From Bin34 sp965219935 (lineage in GTDB: Bacteria; Chloroflexota; Anaerolineae; Caldilineales; Caldilineaceae), in contig CBDCOU010000003.1 in the NCBI GenBank assembly GCA_965219935.1, positions 3,038,001 through 3,102,000 on the forward strand: a stretch of DNA of 64,000 nt, given 5' to 3'. Of this stretch, positions 25,047 through 34,439 are shown piece after piece. The notes under the pieces are model-generated. The model was given only the letters and a program-made list of their open reading frames with translations, was not told the DNA's origin and ran no database searches. How positions within the stretch are numbered: position 1 is the stretch's first letter; the number at the start of each line of letters is the position of its first letter. Both the position numbers and the translations under genes were made by a program.

Positions 25047-27701
25047 TCAGCACAGGGCATCCACCAGCGCCCGTGCCAAGCTCTTGCGGTTTGTACTTTC
25101 GGTCGCGTAGTCCACCGGCTGCGCCGATGGACCAACACAGGCGGGACAGCCAGTAACGCAGTCGCAGCGCCTAATCAGTTGGGCCGCCTTGCCCAGCAAC
25201 TGATCGTGGAGGCCGAAAAGGGTTTCGCCATAGCCGAGGCCGCCCTCAAACCGCTCGTGGATGAAGAGCGTGGCCAGGTGGGGCTGGAAGCAGGCGGGAT
25301 CCTCCACGGGCTTCAGCTTGGTGCCTCCGGCCTTGGCCAGAACATCGTGCACGGACAGGTCGCCCGGATCGCACATCAGGTGGAGGGGTGCGATGCGACT
25401 CAAGGCCACGCCCAGGGCATCCATGCCGTGCAGGCCGCGTCCGGCGATGGGCTCCAGCAGCTTGTGGCAGGCCGGACACAGAACCTGGAGGTTTTCCAGG
25501 CGGTTGGCCTTCAGGTAGTTGTCGTTGTGGCCCGGCACATAGCCGAACTGGCGGAACCGCTTCCTGTGGTGCACGTGCAGGGGCCTGCCCGGCGAAGGAG
25601 CCTTGCCGCAGTGACTGCAGATCTTTCCGCTACGTTCGATGGCCCTGAGACGTTGACTGTCCCAATTGGGTCCGTAGTCGTTTTCGCTGTCCCGCCACGC
25701 GTCCTCGGCCTCCAGTTGCCGCTGGGTTTCCGGCCGCACCTGCATCCAGTAGCCGCGGGTGTTCAGGGTGCGTTCCGGACATTCCAAGGGAACCAGGTCC
25801 GTGGGATCCCAGCCGGGTACGCCCCGGTTGTCCCGGTCCATGTAGATCTTGCGGTAGCCCACCACCTGGGAGGTCATCTTCAGTTCACCGTGGCCGACCA
25901 GGGCTCCCTGCCTGGGCTCCTGATCATCAATGCGGGTGACCACCACATCCACATCCTGGACCGGTTCCGTGGTGTAGCTTCCGGACCTTGATGCCGCGAC
26001 CCTGGCCACCTTGTCGGCGTAGTCCAGTTCCTTGACCAGATAGCGGCGGCCGTCGTGCCAGTAGACGGCGCCTTCGTGCACCATCATGTCCGCACTCTCG
26101 AAGTCCACCGTGCCCAGGACCTCGGGCCGGCCCCGTCCGGACTTCAGCACGATGTCCACCGAACCTTCCATGTTGCGCAGGCCGAACCGCAGGTCCTGCG
26201 GCTGTCCGCAGAAGGCCCAGGTGAAGTTGCGGTGAAAGGCGCGCTGGGCGCGCTCCAACTCCTGGAGGCCCGCGAAGATGGCGTGGGTCCGGCGCGGTTG
26301 TTCCTTCCGCGGCGGCCGCACCCGCAACGGACCCTCGTTGAGCACGCAAGGCAGGTGCTGCCGCAACAGGGTCGGGTGGTCCGGGTCCAGCCGAGCATGC
26401 TCGGGACTGCCGGCCAGCAGGAACTCCGGGTCCAGGATCATGTACTGGTCGAGGGGATCCGCCGAAGCGACAAACACCACCAGGGCCTCCGCCTCCTCAC
26501 CCCGCCGGCCGGCGCGTCCCCACTGTTGTCGCGTACTCGCAACCGTGCCGGCATAGCCGGAGGAGATCACACACTGCAACTGTCCGATGTCGACGCCCAG
26601 TTCCAGTGCGTTGGTGGTGGCCACGGTCAGGATTTCGCCGTTGCGCAATCCGGATTCAATCTCGCGCCGTTCCTTGGGCAGGTAGCCCCCGCGGTAGCCG
26701 CGGATCAGCCGTGCCGCCTCATGGCCTCGGGTGCCGCTTTCGATGGCATGCGTGCGCAACCAGCGGATGGTGTTCTCGACGCCGCGCCGCGAACGGTTGA
26801 AGATCAGGGTCTGCAGCCGCTCCCGCCGCAGTTGGCTCTCGAACCAGAGCGTGGCCTCCATGGTTTCGCGCCGCACGCCGTCCGGGTCCAGGGGCGGATT
26901 GCAGAAGATGCAGTGGCGGGCCGCGGTGGGGGCCCCGTTCTCCGATACAACCGCCACTTCCCGATCAAGCAGCCGTAGGGCCAGATCCTGCTCATTGGCC
27001 ACGGTCGCGCTGGCACAGATGTATTGGACATCCCGGTTGCCGGCCAGTGCCAACAACCGATGCAGGCGGCGCAGGACATTGGCCACGTGGCTGCCGAACA
27101 GGCCTCGGAAGTAGTGGACTTCGTCCACTGCCACAAAGGCCAGATCCGAAAGAAAGGCTCCCCAGTCCTGCCTGTGCCAGGGCAGGATGGAATGGTGGAG
27201 CATGTCCGGGTTGGTGATGATCAGGCGGGCCCGGTTGCGGAGTTCGCCGCGCTCCGCGATGGGCACGTCGCCGTCGTAGGCGGCCACGTGATGGGGCTTG
27301 AGGGGGCTGCCCGTCGGCAGCGCGGCCGCCATGTCCTGAAACTCGACCAGTTGATCGCGGGCCAGCGCCTTCGTCGGAGCCATGTAGATGGCCCTGGCGT
27401 ACGGGTCGCGGACCAGGCGGTCCAGGATCGGCAGCTGGTAGCACAGCGACTTGCCGCTGGCCGTGGGGGTGGTGACAAGGACATCCTTGCCGGATCGAAC
27501 CAGTTCCAGGGCCTGGCCTTGATGGCTGTAGAGCCGCTCGCGGCCCAGTCCGGCCAGCATGCGGCGGACATGGGGGTGCAGCCATTCCGGCACGTCGGTC
27601 CACTGCGGAGATCCGGCCGGGAGTCGTTCCGCATGGGTGACGTGGGCCTCGTAGTAGGGATCCGACCGCATGTCGGCCAGCAGTTCGGCAACAGGGATCA
27701 T
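25047..27701 (-). CDS. MrfA/YprA-like DEAD-box helicase with embedded HNH nuclease-type domain
   Basis: 884-residue superfamily-2 helicase. Walker A is TPTASGKS (about residue 80), motif II is DEVH, motif III CASAT, and motif VI QQWGRAGRRGEEAEA. The C-terminal MrfA/YprA region ends with the cysteine cluster C846, C848, C852 and C855. MrfA-type helicases act in DNA damage repair. Unusually, residues about 690-750 contain an HNH-type zinc motif: CSHC (695-698), LHVHH (His711/712), then ENLQVLCPACH with Asn737, Cys742, Cys745 and His746. This is the order of HNH endonucleases. If active, the protein would combine unwinding with DNA cleavage. The AAA ATPase gene lies 149 bases upstream on the same strand. 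Start is ATG 27701; no strong ribosome-binding site. Confidence 0.92.
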   Translation of the reverse strand: MIPVAELLADMRSDPYYEAHVTHAERLPAGSPQWTDVPEWLHPHVRRMLAGLGRERLYSHQGQALELVRSGKDVLVTTPTASGKSLCYQLPILDRLVRDPYARAIYMAPTKALARDQLVEFQDMAAALPTGSPLKPHHVAAYDGDVPIAERGELRNRARLIITNPDMLHHSILPWHRQDWGAFLSDLAFVAVDEVHYFRGLFGSHVANVLRRLHRLLALAGNRDVQYICASATVANEQDLALRLLDREVAVVSENGAPTAARHCIFCNPPLDPDGVRRETMEATLWFESQLRRERLQTLIFNRSRRGVENTIRWLRTHAIESGTRGHEAARLIRGYRGGYLPKERREIESGLRNGEILTVATTNALELGVDIGQLQCVISSGYAGTVASTRQQWGRAGRRGEEAEALVVFVASADPLDQYMILDPEFLLAGSPEHARLDPDHPTLLRQHLPCVLNEGPLRVRPPRKEQPRRTHAIFAGLQELERAQRAFHRNFTWAFCGQPQDLRFGLRNMEGSVDIVLKSGRGRPEVLGTVDFESADMMVHEGAVYWHDGRRYLVKELDYADKVARVAASRSGSYTTEPVQDVDVVVTRIDDQEPRQGALVGHGELKMTSQVVGYRKIYMDRDNRGVPGWDPTDLVPLECPERTLNTRGYWMQVRPETQRQLEAEDAWRDSENDYGPNWDSQRLRAIERSGKICSHCGKAPSPGRPLHVHHRKRFRQFGYVPGHNDNYLKANRLENLQVLCPACHKLLEPIAGRGLHGMDALGVALSRIAPLHLMCDPGDLSVHDVLAKAGGTKLKPVEDPACFQPHLATLFIHERFEGGLGYGETLFGLHDQLLGKAAQLIRRCDCVTGCPACVGPSAQPVDYATESTNRKSLARALVDALC

Positions 27702-27850
27702 GGTGTGGGGTTGTGAGCAAACCGTGTTCGGTCGGGACGGGGAGGCAATCGCGGAGCCCGAAGAACGCCGTTGCCGACGCTGGACGGATCCGGATGGTCT
27801 CCGGTGAAATTATCCGCATCGGAGGTCCGCGCGATGCCGCGGGCGCGTGA

Positions 27851-28663
27851 CTACAGGTGCTTCGTGTACGTTGACGGGTTGTTGAGAAAGGACCTGGTCA
27901 ACCGTACATGCTCCAGTTCATCCCAGGCGACCTGCCGCCAGGGAGACTCGTCCAGACTGAGAATGCAGGCGCCCGGGTAGGCCATCAGAATGGGCGAGTG
28001 GGTGGAAATCACAAACTGCGCACCCCGCTCCTCCACCATTTCCCGCAGCAGGGACAGCAGCCCCAGCTGCCGCAACGGGGACAGGGGCGTTTCCGGCTCG
28101 TCCAGCAGGTACAGGCCGTCGGGCACAAACCGGGCCTGGAAGAAGGCCAGGAAGCCCTCGCCGTGCGACTGGGCATCCATGTCCCCGCCGTAGCGCTCCG
28201 TGATGCCGTGCAGTTCGTTGGCATACGGAGTGCGCGCATACATGCGGGCCGCGGCCGAGCGGCCGGCGTAGGTCCGATCCACCTCCTCCAGTTCGGCCCG
28301 AAGGGATTGCGCCATGGCCCCCATCCGCTGCACAAACCCGAAGAAGTCCTCCGCACGCAGAAAGAACCCGCGGTGGCTGCGTTGATTCCAGGTGGCCTTG
28401 AGGCACTTTGCAAGACCGCGCACCTTGACCAGGGACGGATCCCGATCCAGCTCCTCCCGGCCCGCGGCCGGCAGGCCCGCATGGCAGGCAATTCCCTCCA
28501 GCAGCGTGGACTTGCCGCAGCCGTTCTCACCGACCAGAAAGGTTACCGGATGCTCAAACGCAAGCGGTGCCGACCATTCTGCGATCACCGGCACCGTGAA
28601 GGGCCACTCGACCCGTTGCCGCGCGGCAGGTGGCCTGAAGGCCACGGAGCGAAGATGAATCAT
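27851..28663 (-). CDS. AAA-family ATP-binding protein
   Basis: 270-residue soluble ATPase of the SMC/RecF-like type. Walker A is LVGENGCGKSTLLEG (about residues 43-57), the signature-like SHGEGFLAFF is central, Walker B is GLYLLDEPETPLS, and the D/H-loop is FVISTHSP. The insert between Walker A and signature is short, so it is a compact single-domain protein without a coiled-coil arm. Such proteins are widespread with unclear roles; relatives serve in repair or phage defence. It precedes the helicase-HNH gene on the same strand and may form a unit with it. Confidence 0.9.
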   Translation of the reverse strand: MIHLRSVAFRPPAARQRVEWPFTVPVIAEWSAPLAFEHPVTFLVGENGCGKSTLLEGIACHAGLPAAGREELDRDPSLVKVRGLAKCLKATWNQRSHRGFFLRAEDFFGFVQRMGAMAQSLRAELEEVDRTYAGRSAAARMYARTPYANELHGITERYGGDMDAQSHGEGFLAFFQARFVPDGLYLLDEPETPLSPLRQLGLLSLLREMVEERGAQFVISTHSPILMAYPGACILSLDESPWRQVAWDELEHVRLTRSFLNNPSTYTKHL

Positions 28664-28717
28664 CGGTCCTGTGATGCCGATACCGGACTGGGGCGCGTTC
28701 CATGTGCCCGCGGCGCG

Positions 28718-30220
28718 TCAATCAGGAGCCACGCTCCGGTTGTAGGGGCTCAAAGCCGGGTACAGGTCGCGGTACCGCGCATGCACTTCCTTCATCGTAG
28801 CGACCGTGTCCGGGTCCGGCTGCACCGAACCCGTCTCCGTCACGAGCGAAGCGGTGGCGGTGTCCACATCGGGCCAGACACCGCCGGCCACGCCCCCCAG
28901 CACGGCGGCCCCCATGGCAGCCCCCTCGCCTTCGGCAACCGTCACCAGTTCCCTGCCCAGCGTGTCCGCCAGGATTTGGCGCCAGAGGGGGCTTTGGGAC
29001 CCGCCGCCCGACAGGCGCACGGTTTGCAGTTCGGGCAAACCGGCACCGTCCATCAGGTCAAACCCGTCCTTCAGGCCGCAGGCCACACCTTCCAGCACCG
29101 CCCGGGTCATGTGGTTCAGGTCGTGCCGGACCGTCAGGCCGACAAAGGCTCCGCGGGCCAGGGGATCGGGGTGGGGCGTGCGCTCGCCGGTCAGGTACGG
29201 CAGGAAGACCAGGCCGTCACACCCCGCGGGAGCCGCTGCGGCCGCCGCCGTGAGCTCACCGAAGTCGCGGCCGGGTGCGCAGGTGTCCCGAAACCAGCGG
29301 AGACTGCCGGCGGCGCTCAGCATGACGCCCATGAAGTGCCAGCGGCCGGGGACGGAATGGCAGAAGGCGTGGAGCCGGCCCTCCTTCTCAACCCGCGGCT
29401 TGGCACTGGTGGCAAAGACCACTCCCGAGGTTCCCAGGGTGACTGCGGCCATGCCTTCCTGCACGGCCCCCACGCCCACGGCTTGGGCCGCTTGATCGCC
29501 ACCCCCGCCGGCAATGGGAATCCCGGCCGGCAAGCCCAACTCCCCGGCTACCGCGGAAGACAACCGGGCCGAGACGGCGGTCCCTTCGCAGGCCACGGGC
29601 ATGTAGGCCTCGGGGATGTCCAGGGCGGCCAGCATGTCGCGGGACCAGGTCCTGTCCTGCAAATCCAGCAGGAGCATGCCGGAGCCGTCCGCCGCGTCCG
29701 CGGCGAACTCGCCGCTGAGCTTGAACCGCACGTAGTCCTTCGGTAGCAGGATGTGCCGGGTGCGTTCCCAAATCTCCGGCTCCTCCTCCTGCACCCACAG
29801 GATTTTGGGGGCCGTGAAGCCGGTCAGGGCATCGTTGCCGGTGATCTCCAGAAGGCGCTCAAAACCCAACCTTGCCCGGATGGTGTCGCACTGGCTCCCG
29901 GTACGCTGATCGTTCCAGAGAATGCAGGGCCGCAGCACCTCCCGCCGTGCATCCAGCAGAACCAGGCCGTGCATCTGGCCGGAAAGGCCGATGGCGGCCA
30001 CCTGCTCCGGCTGCACGCCCTCCTGTGCCAGAACCGCGCGGACGCTGTGGCGCGTGCCCTGCCACCACAGGTCCGGATCCTGTTCGCTCCACAGCGGCTG
30101 CGGGGTCTGGAAGTCGTACTCCGAGGCGGCGGATGCCACAACGCGGCCGGTGGAATCGACGAGTATGGCCTTGGTGGCGGTGGTCGAGATGTCCAGACCC
30201 AGGACAAGGGCATCGGTCAT
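28718..30220 (-). CDS. xylB: Xylulokinase
   Basis: 500-residue FGGY-family sugar kinase, usual length. The first phosphate-binding motif LGLDISTTATKAI is at residues 7-19, the substrate motif GLSGQMHGLVLLD is xylulokinase-like, and the second ATP-site motifs TLGTSGVVF and LSGGGSQSPLWRQI are present. It converts D-xylulose to D-xylulose 5-phosphate for the pentose phosphate pathway. It is the last gene of an operon headed by an Opp-type transporter (23-base gap), suggesting that the transporter brings in xylose-containing sugars. No xylose isomerase gene is seen in the window. Confidence 0.92.
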   Translation of the reverse strand: MTDALVLGLDISTTATKAILVDSTGRVVASAASEYDFQTPQPLWSEQDPDLWWQGTRHSVRAVLAQEGVQPEQVAAIGLSGQMHGLVLLDARREVLRPCILWNDQRTGSQCDTIRARLGFERLLEITGNDALTGFTAPKILWVQEEEPEIWERTRHILLPKDYVRFKLSGEFAADAADGSGMLLLDLQDRTWSRDMLAALDIPEAYMPVACEGTAVSARLSSAVAGELGLPAGIPIAGGGGDQAAQAVGVGAVQEGMAAVTLGTSGVVFATSAKPRVEKEGRLHAFCHSVPGRWHFMGVMLSAAGSLRWFRDTCAPGRDFGELTAAAAAAPAGCDGLVFLPYLTGERTPHPDPLARGAFVGLTVRHDLNHMTRAVLEGVACGLKDGFDLMDGAGLPELQTVRLSGGGSQSPLWRQILADTLGRELVTVAEGEGAAMGAAVLGGVAGGVWPDVDTATASLVTETGSVQPDPDTVATMKEVHARYRDLYPALSPYNRSVAPD

Positions 30221-30243
30221 GGCGCGTTCCTGACTGAATGGGC

Positions 30244-31167
30244 CTACAGCCGCAGGCGGGGATCCAGGGCGTCCCGGAGTCCGTCCCCCATGAAGTTAAT
30301 GCTGAGGATGGTGAGGGAGATGAACAGGCCCGGGAAGATGATCAGGGCCGGGTTGTAGGTGATGAAATCCTTGTTCTCAAACAGGAGGCGGCCCCAGGTG
30401 GGCACATCCGGCGGAAAGCCCAGCCCGAGGAAGGAGAGGGCCGACTCGATGAGGATGGCGCTGGCCACGCCCAGGGTGGCCGAGACGATGATGGGCGACA
30501 GGATGTTGGGCAGCACGTGGCGCCACAGGATCGTGTGCTGCCGCACGCCGATGCTGATGGCCGCTTCGATGAATTCCTTCTCCTTAATGGAGAGCACGGT
30601 CCCGCGCACGATGCGGGCCGTCGGCATCCAGCCCAGCGCGCCGATGACGTAGACCACCAGCACGAAGATGCCCAGCTCCGGCCCCAGCAGATTGCGCATC
30701 TTGTCCCGGAACAGCATGATGATCACCATTAGCAGGGGCAGGCTGGGCAGGGCCAGCATCATGTCGGTGAAGCGCATCAGTGGATTGTCCAGCGACCGGA
30801 AGTAGCCGGACAACAATCCCGCCAGGGTACCCAGAGTGATGGCCACGGTCATGGCCACGACCCCGACCGCCAGGGAGATGCGGCCGCCCTCCATGTTGCG
30901 TGCCAAGGTGTCGCGGCCCAGATCGTCGGTGCCCATGGGAAACTCCAACGAAGGCCGTTCGTCGGCGCGCAGGATATCGATGTACTCTGCGTCCTCTGGG
31001 TAGATGACGGGCCCAACCAGGATGCCCAGGATCAACAGTACCTGGATCGCCAGCCCGGTGACAGCCAGCTTGTGGCGGATGAACCGACGGTAGACATCGC
31101 CCCAGAGTGTGCGCGGGGCGCGCCGGTTCAGCACTCCCGCGGCCGGCACAGCGGCGGTGGCGGTCAT
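30244..31167 (-). CDS. ABC transporter permease, DppC/OppC type
   Basis: 307 residues. The protein has an N-terminal first membrane segment (LAVTGLAIQVLLILGILVG), then the OppC-type sequence PMGTDDLGRDTLARNMEGGR, and the EAA loop EAAISIGVRQHTILWRHVLP followed by NILSPIIV. These show an oligopeptide/oligosaccharide-type importer permease. It overlaps in function with the OppB-type permease encoded 42 bases upstream. No ATPase genes follow; xylulokinase does. Some members of this family move sugars rather than peptides, which fits the context. Confidence 0.93.
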   Translation of the reverse strand: MTATAAVPAAGVLNRRAPRTLWGDVYRRFIRHKLAVTGLAIQVLLILGILVGPVIYPEDAEYIDILRADERPSLEFPMGTDDLGRDTLARNMEGGRISLAVGVVAMTVAITLGTLAGLLSGYFRSLDNPLMRFTDMMLALPSLPLLMVIIMLFRDKMRNLLGPELGIFVLVVYVIGALGWMPTARIVRGTVLSIKEKEFIEAAISIGVRQHTILWRHVLPNILSPIIVSATLGVASAILIESALSFLGLGFPPDVPTWGRLLFENKDFITYNPALIIFPGLFISLTILSINFMGDGLRDALDPRLRL

Positions 31168-31209
31168 GCGAGGTTCCGGGGCGGACGGTCCCGGCGGCGG
31201 GTCTGCGGG

Positions 31210-32226
31210 TCAGGCATAGCGGATCCTGGGATCGAGCACGCCGTAGATGATGTCGGCGATCAGGTTGAAGATCACGATCAGGAAGGCAAAGATGAACGTG
31301 ACCGTCTGGATCAGGGGAATGTCGTTGACCTGGATCGCGCTAATCAGCAACGCCCCCAAGCCGTTCACGCGGAAGATCTGCTCGGTGATGATGGCTCCGC
31401 TGAAGATGGTGGGCACGCCGAGGGCCACCAGGGTAATGACCGGAATCAGGGAATTGCGCAGGATGTGACGGATCACCACATAGCGTTCCCGGAAGCCCTT
31501 GGCCTTGACGGTGCGCACATAGTCCTGGGTTAAATTGTCCAGCATGGACGACCGTGTGAAGCGCACCAGGGCGGCCGTCTGGAAGAAGGCCAGGACCGCC
31601 ACCGGCATGGCCATCTGCCGCAGCTGCGCCACCAGGGACTGCCAGTCCCGGACCACCAGGTTGGTGTCGTAGATGGACGGCAGCCAGTTCAGGTTGACAC
31701 TGAAGACAATGATCAGGAGCAGGCCGGTGAAGAAGGTCGGCACGGAATAGCCGATCAGTGAGAAGAGCGTGCCCAGCTGATCGAACACGGAGTACTGGCG
31801 AACGGCCGATAGGACTCCCACCGGCAGGGCGATCAGGACGGATACCAGGTAGGCGAGTCCAACGACCCAGAGGGTTTGGGGCACCCGTTGGGCAATCATG
31901 TCGAAGACCGGAGTACCACGGCTACCCCAGGAGGTGATGCGCAAACGGGACTCGGAATCACCGATCTCGATGCCGAGCGCGCCCTCCAGCAGTCCGAGCG
32001 GCTCGTTCCAGAAGAACTGCCGCAGCCAGAGCAGGTACTTGATGTGCATGGGCTTGTCGAGGCCCATGGCTTCCCTGATCATCTGGCGCACTTCCGGGCG
32101 GATGGTCTCCGGCAGGGCTCCGGTCGGATCACCGGGTGCCAGATCCAGCACGGCGAAGATCACCATGCTGATGGCCAGCAGGGTTGGAACGGCGGTCAGC
32201 AGCCGACGGGCCAGATACCTACTCAC
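31210..32226 (-). CDS. ABC transporter permease, DppB/OppB type
   Basis: 338 residues with six predicted membrane segments. The OppB signature is seen at the N-terminus (LARRLLTAVPTLLAISMVIF, then DLAPGDPTG) and the EAA loop reads TVKAKGFRERYVVIRHILRN followed by SLIPVITL. It forms the membrane channel with the OppC-type partner. The long periplasmic loop between segments 1 and 2 is typical. It lies 182 bases after the binding-protein gene, with a hairpin in the gap. Confidence 0.94.
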   Translation of the reverse strand: MSRYLARRLLTAVPTLLAISMVIFAVLDLAPGDPTGALPETIRPEVRQMIREAMGLDKPMHIKYLLWLRQFFWNEPLGLLEGALGIEIGDSESRLRITSWGSRGTPVFDMIAQRVPQTLWVVGLAYLVSVLIALPVGVLSAVRQYSVFDQLGTLFSLIGYSVPTFFTGLLLIIVFSVNLNWLPSIYDTNLVVRDWQSLVAQLRQMAMPVAVLAFFQTAALVRFTRSSMLDNLTQDYVRTVKAKGFRERYVVIRHILRNSLIPVITLVALGVPTIFSGAIITEQIFRVNGLGALLISAIQVNDIPLIQTVTFIFAFLIVIFNLIADIIYGVLDPRIRYA

Positions 32227-32329
32227 GTGCCATCCGCCGCCGTGTTAACCACGTCCCATGTCTGAGGCCGGTACCAGCATGGCCGAGGACGCCAGACAGG
32301 CCTTACGCGGTTTGAAACAAACCTATCAC

Positions 32330-32368
32330 GGCGGACCACAGACAACCATACGGTGCCCGCGGTCCGCC
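32330..32368 (-). promoter_or_regulatory. Intercistronic hairpin in the Opp-type operon
   Basis: Inverted repeat with 8-bp arms GGCGGACC / GGTCCGCC and a 23-base loop, 40 bases downstream of the binding-protein stop. Same position as the hairpins in the other transporter operons of the window. Confidence 0.5.
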
Positions 32369-32408
32369 ATTCCAGCAACGATCAATGCTTTCAAGTCGGC
32401 GTAGGTCG

Positions 32409-34172
32409 CTACTCCTCCCTGCTCCAATCACCGATGTTCCACAGCTCCGTATCCCAGCCGTTGATCCACACACCCTGCAGGGAATTCGTCCGGGCGGCTA
32501 CCCGCCCGCGGTAGACCAGCGGGATTTGCATGCCAGCCTGGACATTCATGTCGTTCAGGGTCTTGACCAGCCGCTCGCGTTCGGGCCCCACAGGCGTCTC
32601 GACCAGCATCTGGAAGAGTTCGTCGTACTCGGGATCGCAGCCGCGGAAGATGTTGCCGCCGGCCCATGTGTTGGCCCGTTCCGGAATGTACTGGCACTGC
32701 CACTGGGACAAGTGAATCTGCGGGTCGATGGAAGGACCCGTGGTGTACATCTGGATATCCGTGTAGAACTTCTGGTACGTGTCGGGGCTGTTCGGATCCC
32801 CGCCGAAGAAGACGCCGGCATCGTGGTTCAGCAGTTCGGTCTCGATGCCGATTTCCGTCCACCACTGCTTGATCACGGCCTGGGTCTTCTGCCGCACGCT
32901 GTTGGTCGAGGTCTGGTAGCGCACCGACAGCGGCATGCCGTTGTATTCCCTGATGCCGTCGCCATCCGTGTCCACGATGCCCGCCTCGTCGAGAAGGGCG
33001 TTGGCGCCTTCGATATCCTGCACCAGGCAGCCGTCATTGGCCGTGGACACGTAGTGCTTCGGGCCGGGGATGACGTTGCAGACCGGCTGGCCGGCGAAGC
33101 CATAGAGGTTCTCGGCGATTACGGAGCGGTCAATGGCCATGGACATGGCCTGAGCCACCGGGGTGCCGACCAGGAACGGATGCGGGTTGGTGCCGTCCAG
33201 ATACTCCGAGCGATCGTCGCCCAGGGCCTCGTCCGGATTGGTCTGGTTCACCAGCAGCCGTTCGACCAGACTGTCGAAGGCCACGATGATCTCGCCGCCG
33301 CCCTTGGCTTCCATCTCCGCCAAGATCTGGGGTTCGACCTGCAGATTCCAAGCATAGTCCGCCTCGCCGGTTTCCAGCACGGCGCGGGCTGCCGAAGCCG
33401 CATCACCGCCGCCCTTGAAGACAATCCGGTCGAAGTAGGCCGGTTCCCCACGGTAATGGGGGTTGCGCTCATAGGTAGCCACATCGTTGACCTTGAAGTC
33501 GGTCAGGCGATAGGCCCCGGTACCCAGCGGGGCCAGATTCTGCTCGCTGCAGGTCTGGGCTGCCGCACCCACGCACTCGCCGAACTGCACCCGCGAAATG
33601 ATCGGCGACTGCGCCGTCACAAAGGCCGTGTAGGGGTAGGGGGTGAACTTGTCGAAGGTGACCACAACCGTGGTGTCGTCCGGAGCTTCCACGCTCACGA
33701 CCCCGTCGAAGACATCGATGGGGGAACAGCCTGTCTCGGGATGGGTGCAGTACTCCCAGGTAAACACTGCGTCGTCGGCCGTCATAGGCGTGCCGTCCGA
33801 CCACAGCAGTCCTTCCTGCAGCGTCCAAGTGATGGTGCGGCCGTCCTCGGACACCCCACCGTTCTCGACCGTGGGAATGTCAACGGCCAAGCGCGGCATC
33901 AGCACGCCGTCGGGATCGACGCTGGCCAAGGGCTCGAGCGTAATGGCGCCGGCATCCTGATCCTTGGTGCCGCCGGACAGAAACGGACCGGGGAGGGAGG
34001 CGGCCTGCCAGTAGAGAATGATGAGTTCCTTGTCATCGCGCTCAGCTGGAGCTGCGGTGTCAGTCGCAGCCGGGGCTGCGCAGGCGGCCAACAGGGCGAC
34101 CAGGGCCATCAGCAACAAGGCGACCACAGGTGCCCTGAGGGTGACTCGCGTGAGTTTCTTCATGTCAGACAT
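32409..34172 (-). CDS. ABC transporter substrate-binding lipoprotein, Opp/Dpp family
   Basis: 587-residue family-5 solute-binding protein. It has a Sec-type signal (KKLTRVTLRAPVVALLLMAL) with lipobox LLAAC and lipidated Cys31. The mature protein shows family-5 features: WTLQEGLLWSDGTPMTADDA, the conserved DFKVNDVATYERNPHYRGEP region and LDEAGIVDTDGDGIREYNGM, a calcium-binding-like Asp loop common in these proteins. AAGGA seven bases before ATG 34172 fixes the start. First gene of the operon with two permeases and xylulokinase. The ligand may be an oligosaccharide rather than a peptide. Confidence 0.93.
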   Translation of the reverse strand: MSDMKKLTRVTLRAPVVALLLMALVALLAACAAPAATDTAAPAERDDKELIILYWQAASLPGPFLSGGTKDQDAGAITLEPLASVDPDGVLMPRLAVDIPTVENGGVSEDGRTITWTLQEGLLWSDGTPMTADDAVFTWEYCTHPETGCSPIDVFDGVVSVEAPDDTTVVVTFDKFTPYPYTAFVTAQSPIISRVQFGECVGAAAQTCSEQNLAPLGTGAYRLTDFKVNDVATYERNPHYRGEPAYFDRIVFKGGGDAASAARAVLETGEADYAWNLQVEPQILAEMEAKGGGEIIVAFDSLVERLLVNQTNPDEALGDDRSEYLDGTNPHPFLVGTPVAQAMSMAIDRSVIAENLYGFAGQPVCNVIPGPKHYVSTANDGCLVQDIEGANALLDEAGIVDTDGDGIREYNGMPLSVRYQTSTNSVRQKTQAVIKQWWTEIGIETELLNHDAGVFFGGDPNSPDTYQKFYTDIQMYTTGPSIDPQIHLSQWQCQYIPERANTWAGGNIFRGCDPEYDELFQMLVETPVGPERERLVKTLNDMNVQAGMQIPLVYRGRVAARTNSLQGVWINGWDTELWNIGDWSREE

Positions 34173-34439
34173 AGCATGTTCCTTGCTGTCGTGAATCGAA
34201 TGCCTACAACTTCCAAGCTACACACCTCGCCGCAGTCCCTTCTCCAGTCAATCGGGACTGCCCATGGGGGAAGTCCGCAACCAACCGGTTCCGATTTCAT
34301 ACGGGACCTGTACCAAGCGGGTCACCGCATTCCGTCGCGAAGGTGCCAAACATCCGGGGAGAGCATCGATTATAGAGCAAGACCGGCACCACTGGCTTCC
34401 CCCAAGGGCCAGGGCAATCGCAAGGTTGTGCGAGACCCA
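34173..34439. other. Gap upstream of the Opp-type operon
   Basis: No gene found. It should hold the promoter of the operon read leftward, but no convincing -35/-10 pair stands out. Confidence 0.3.
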
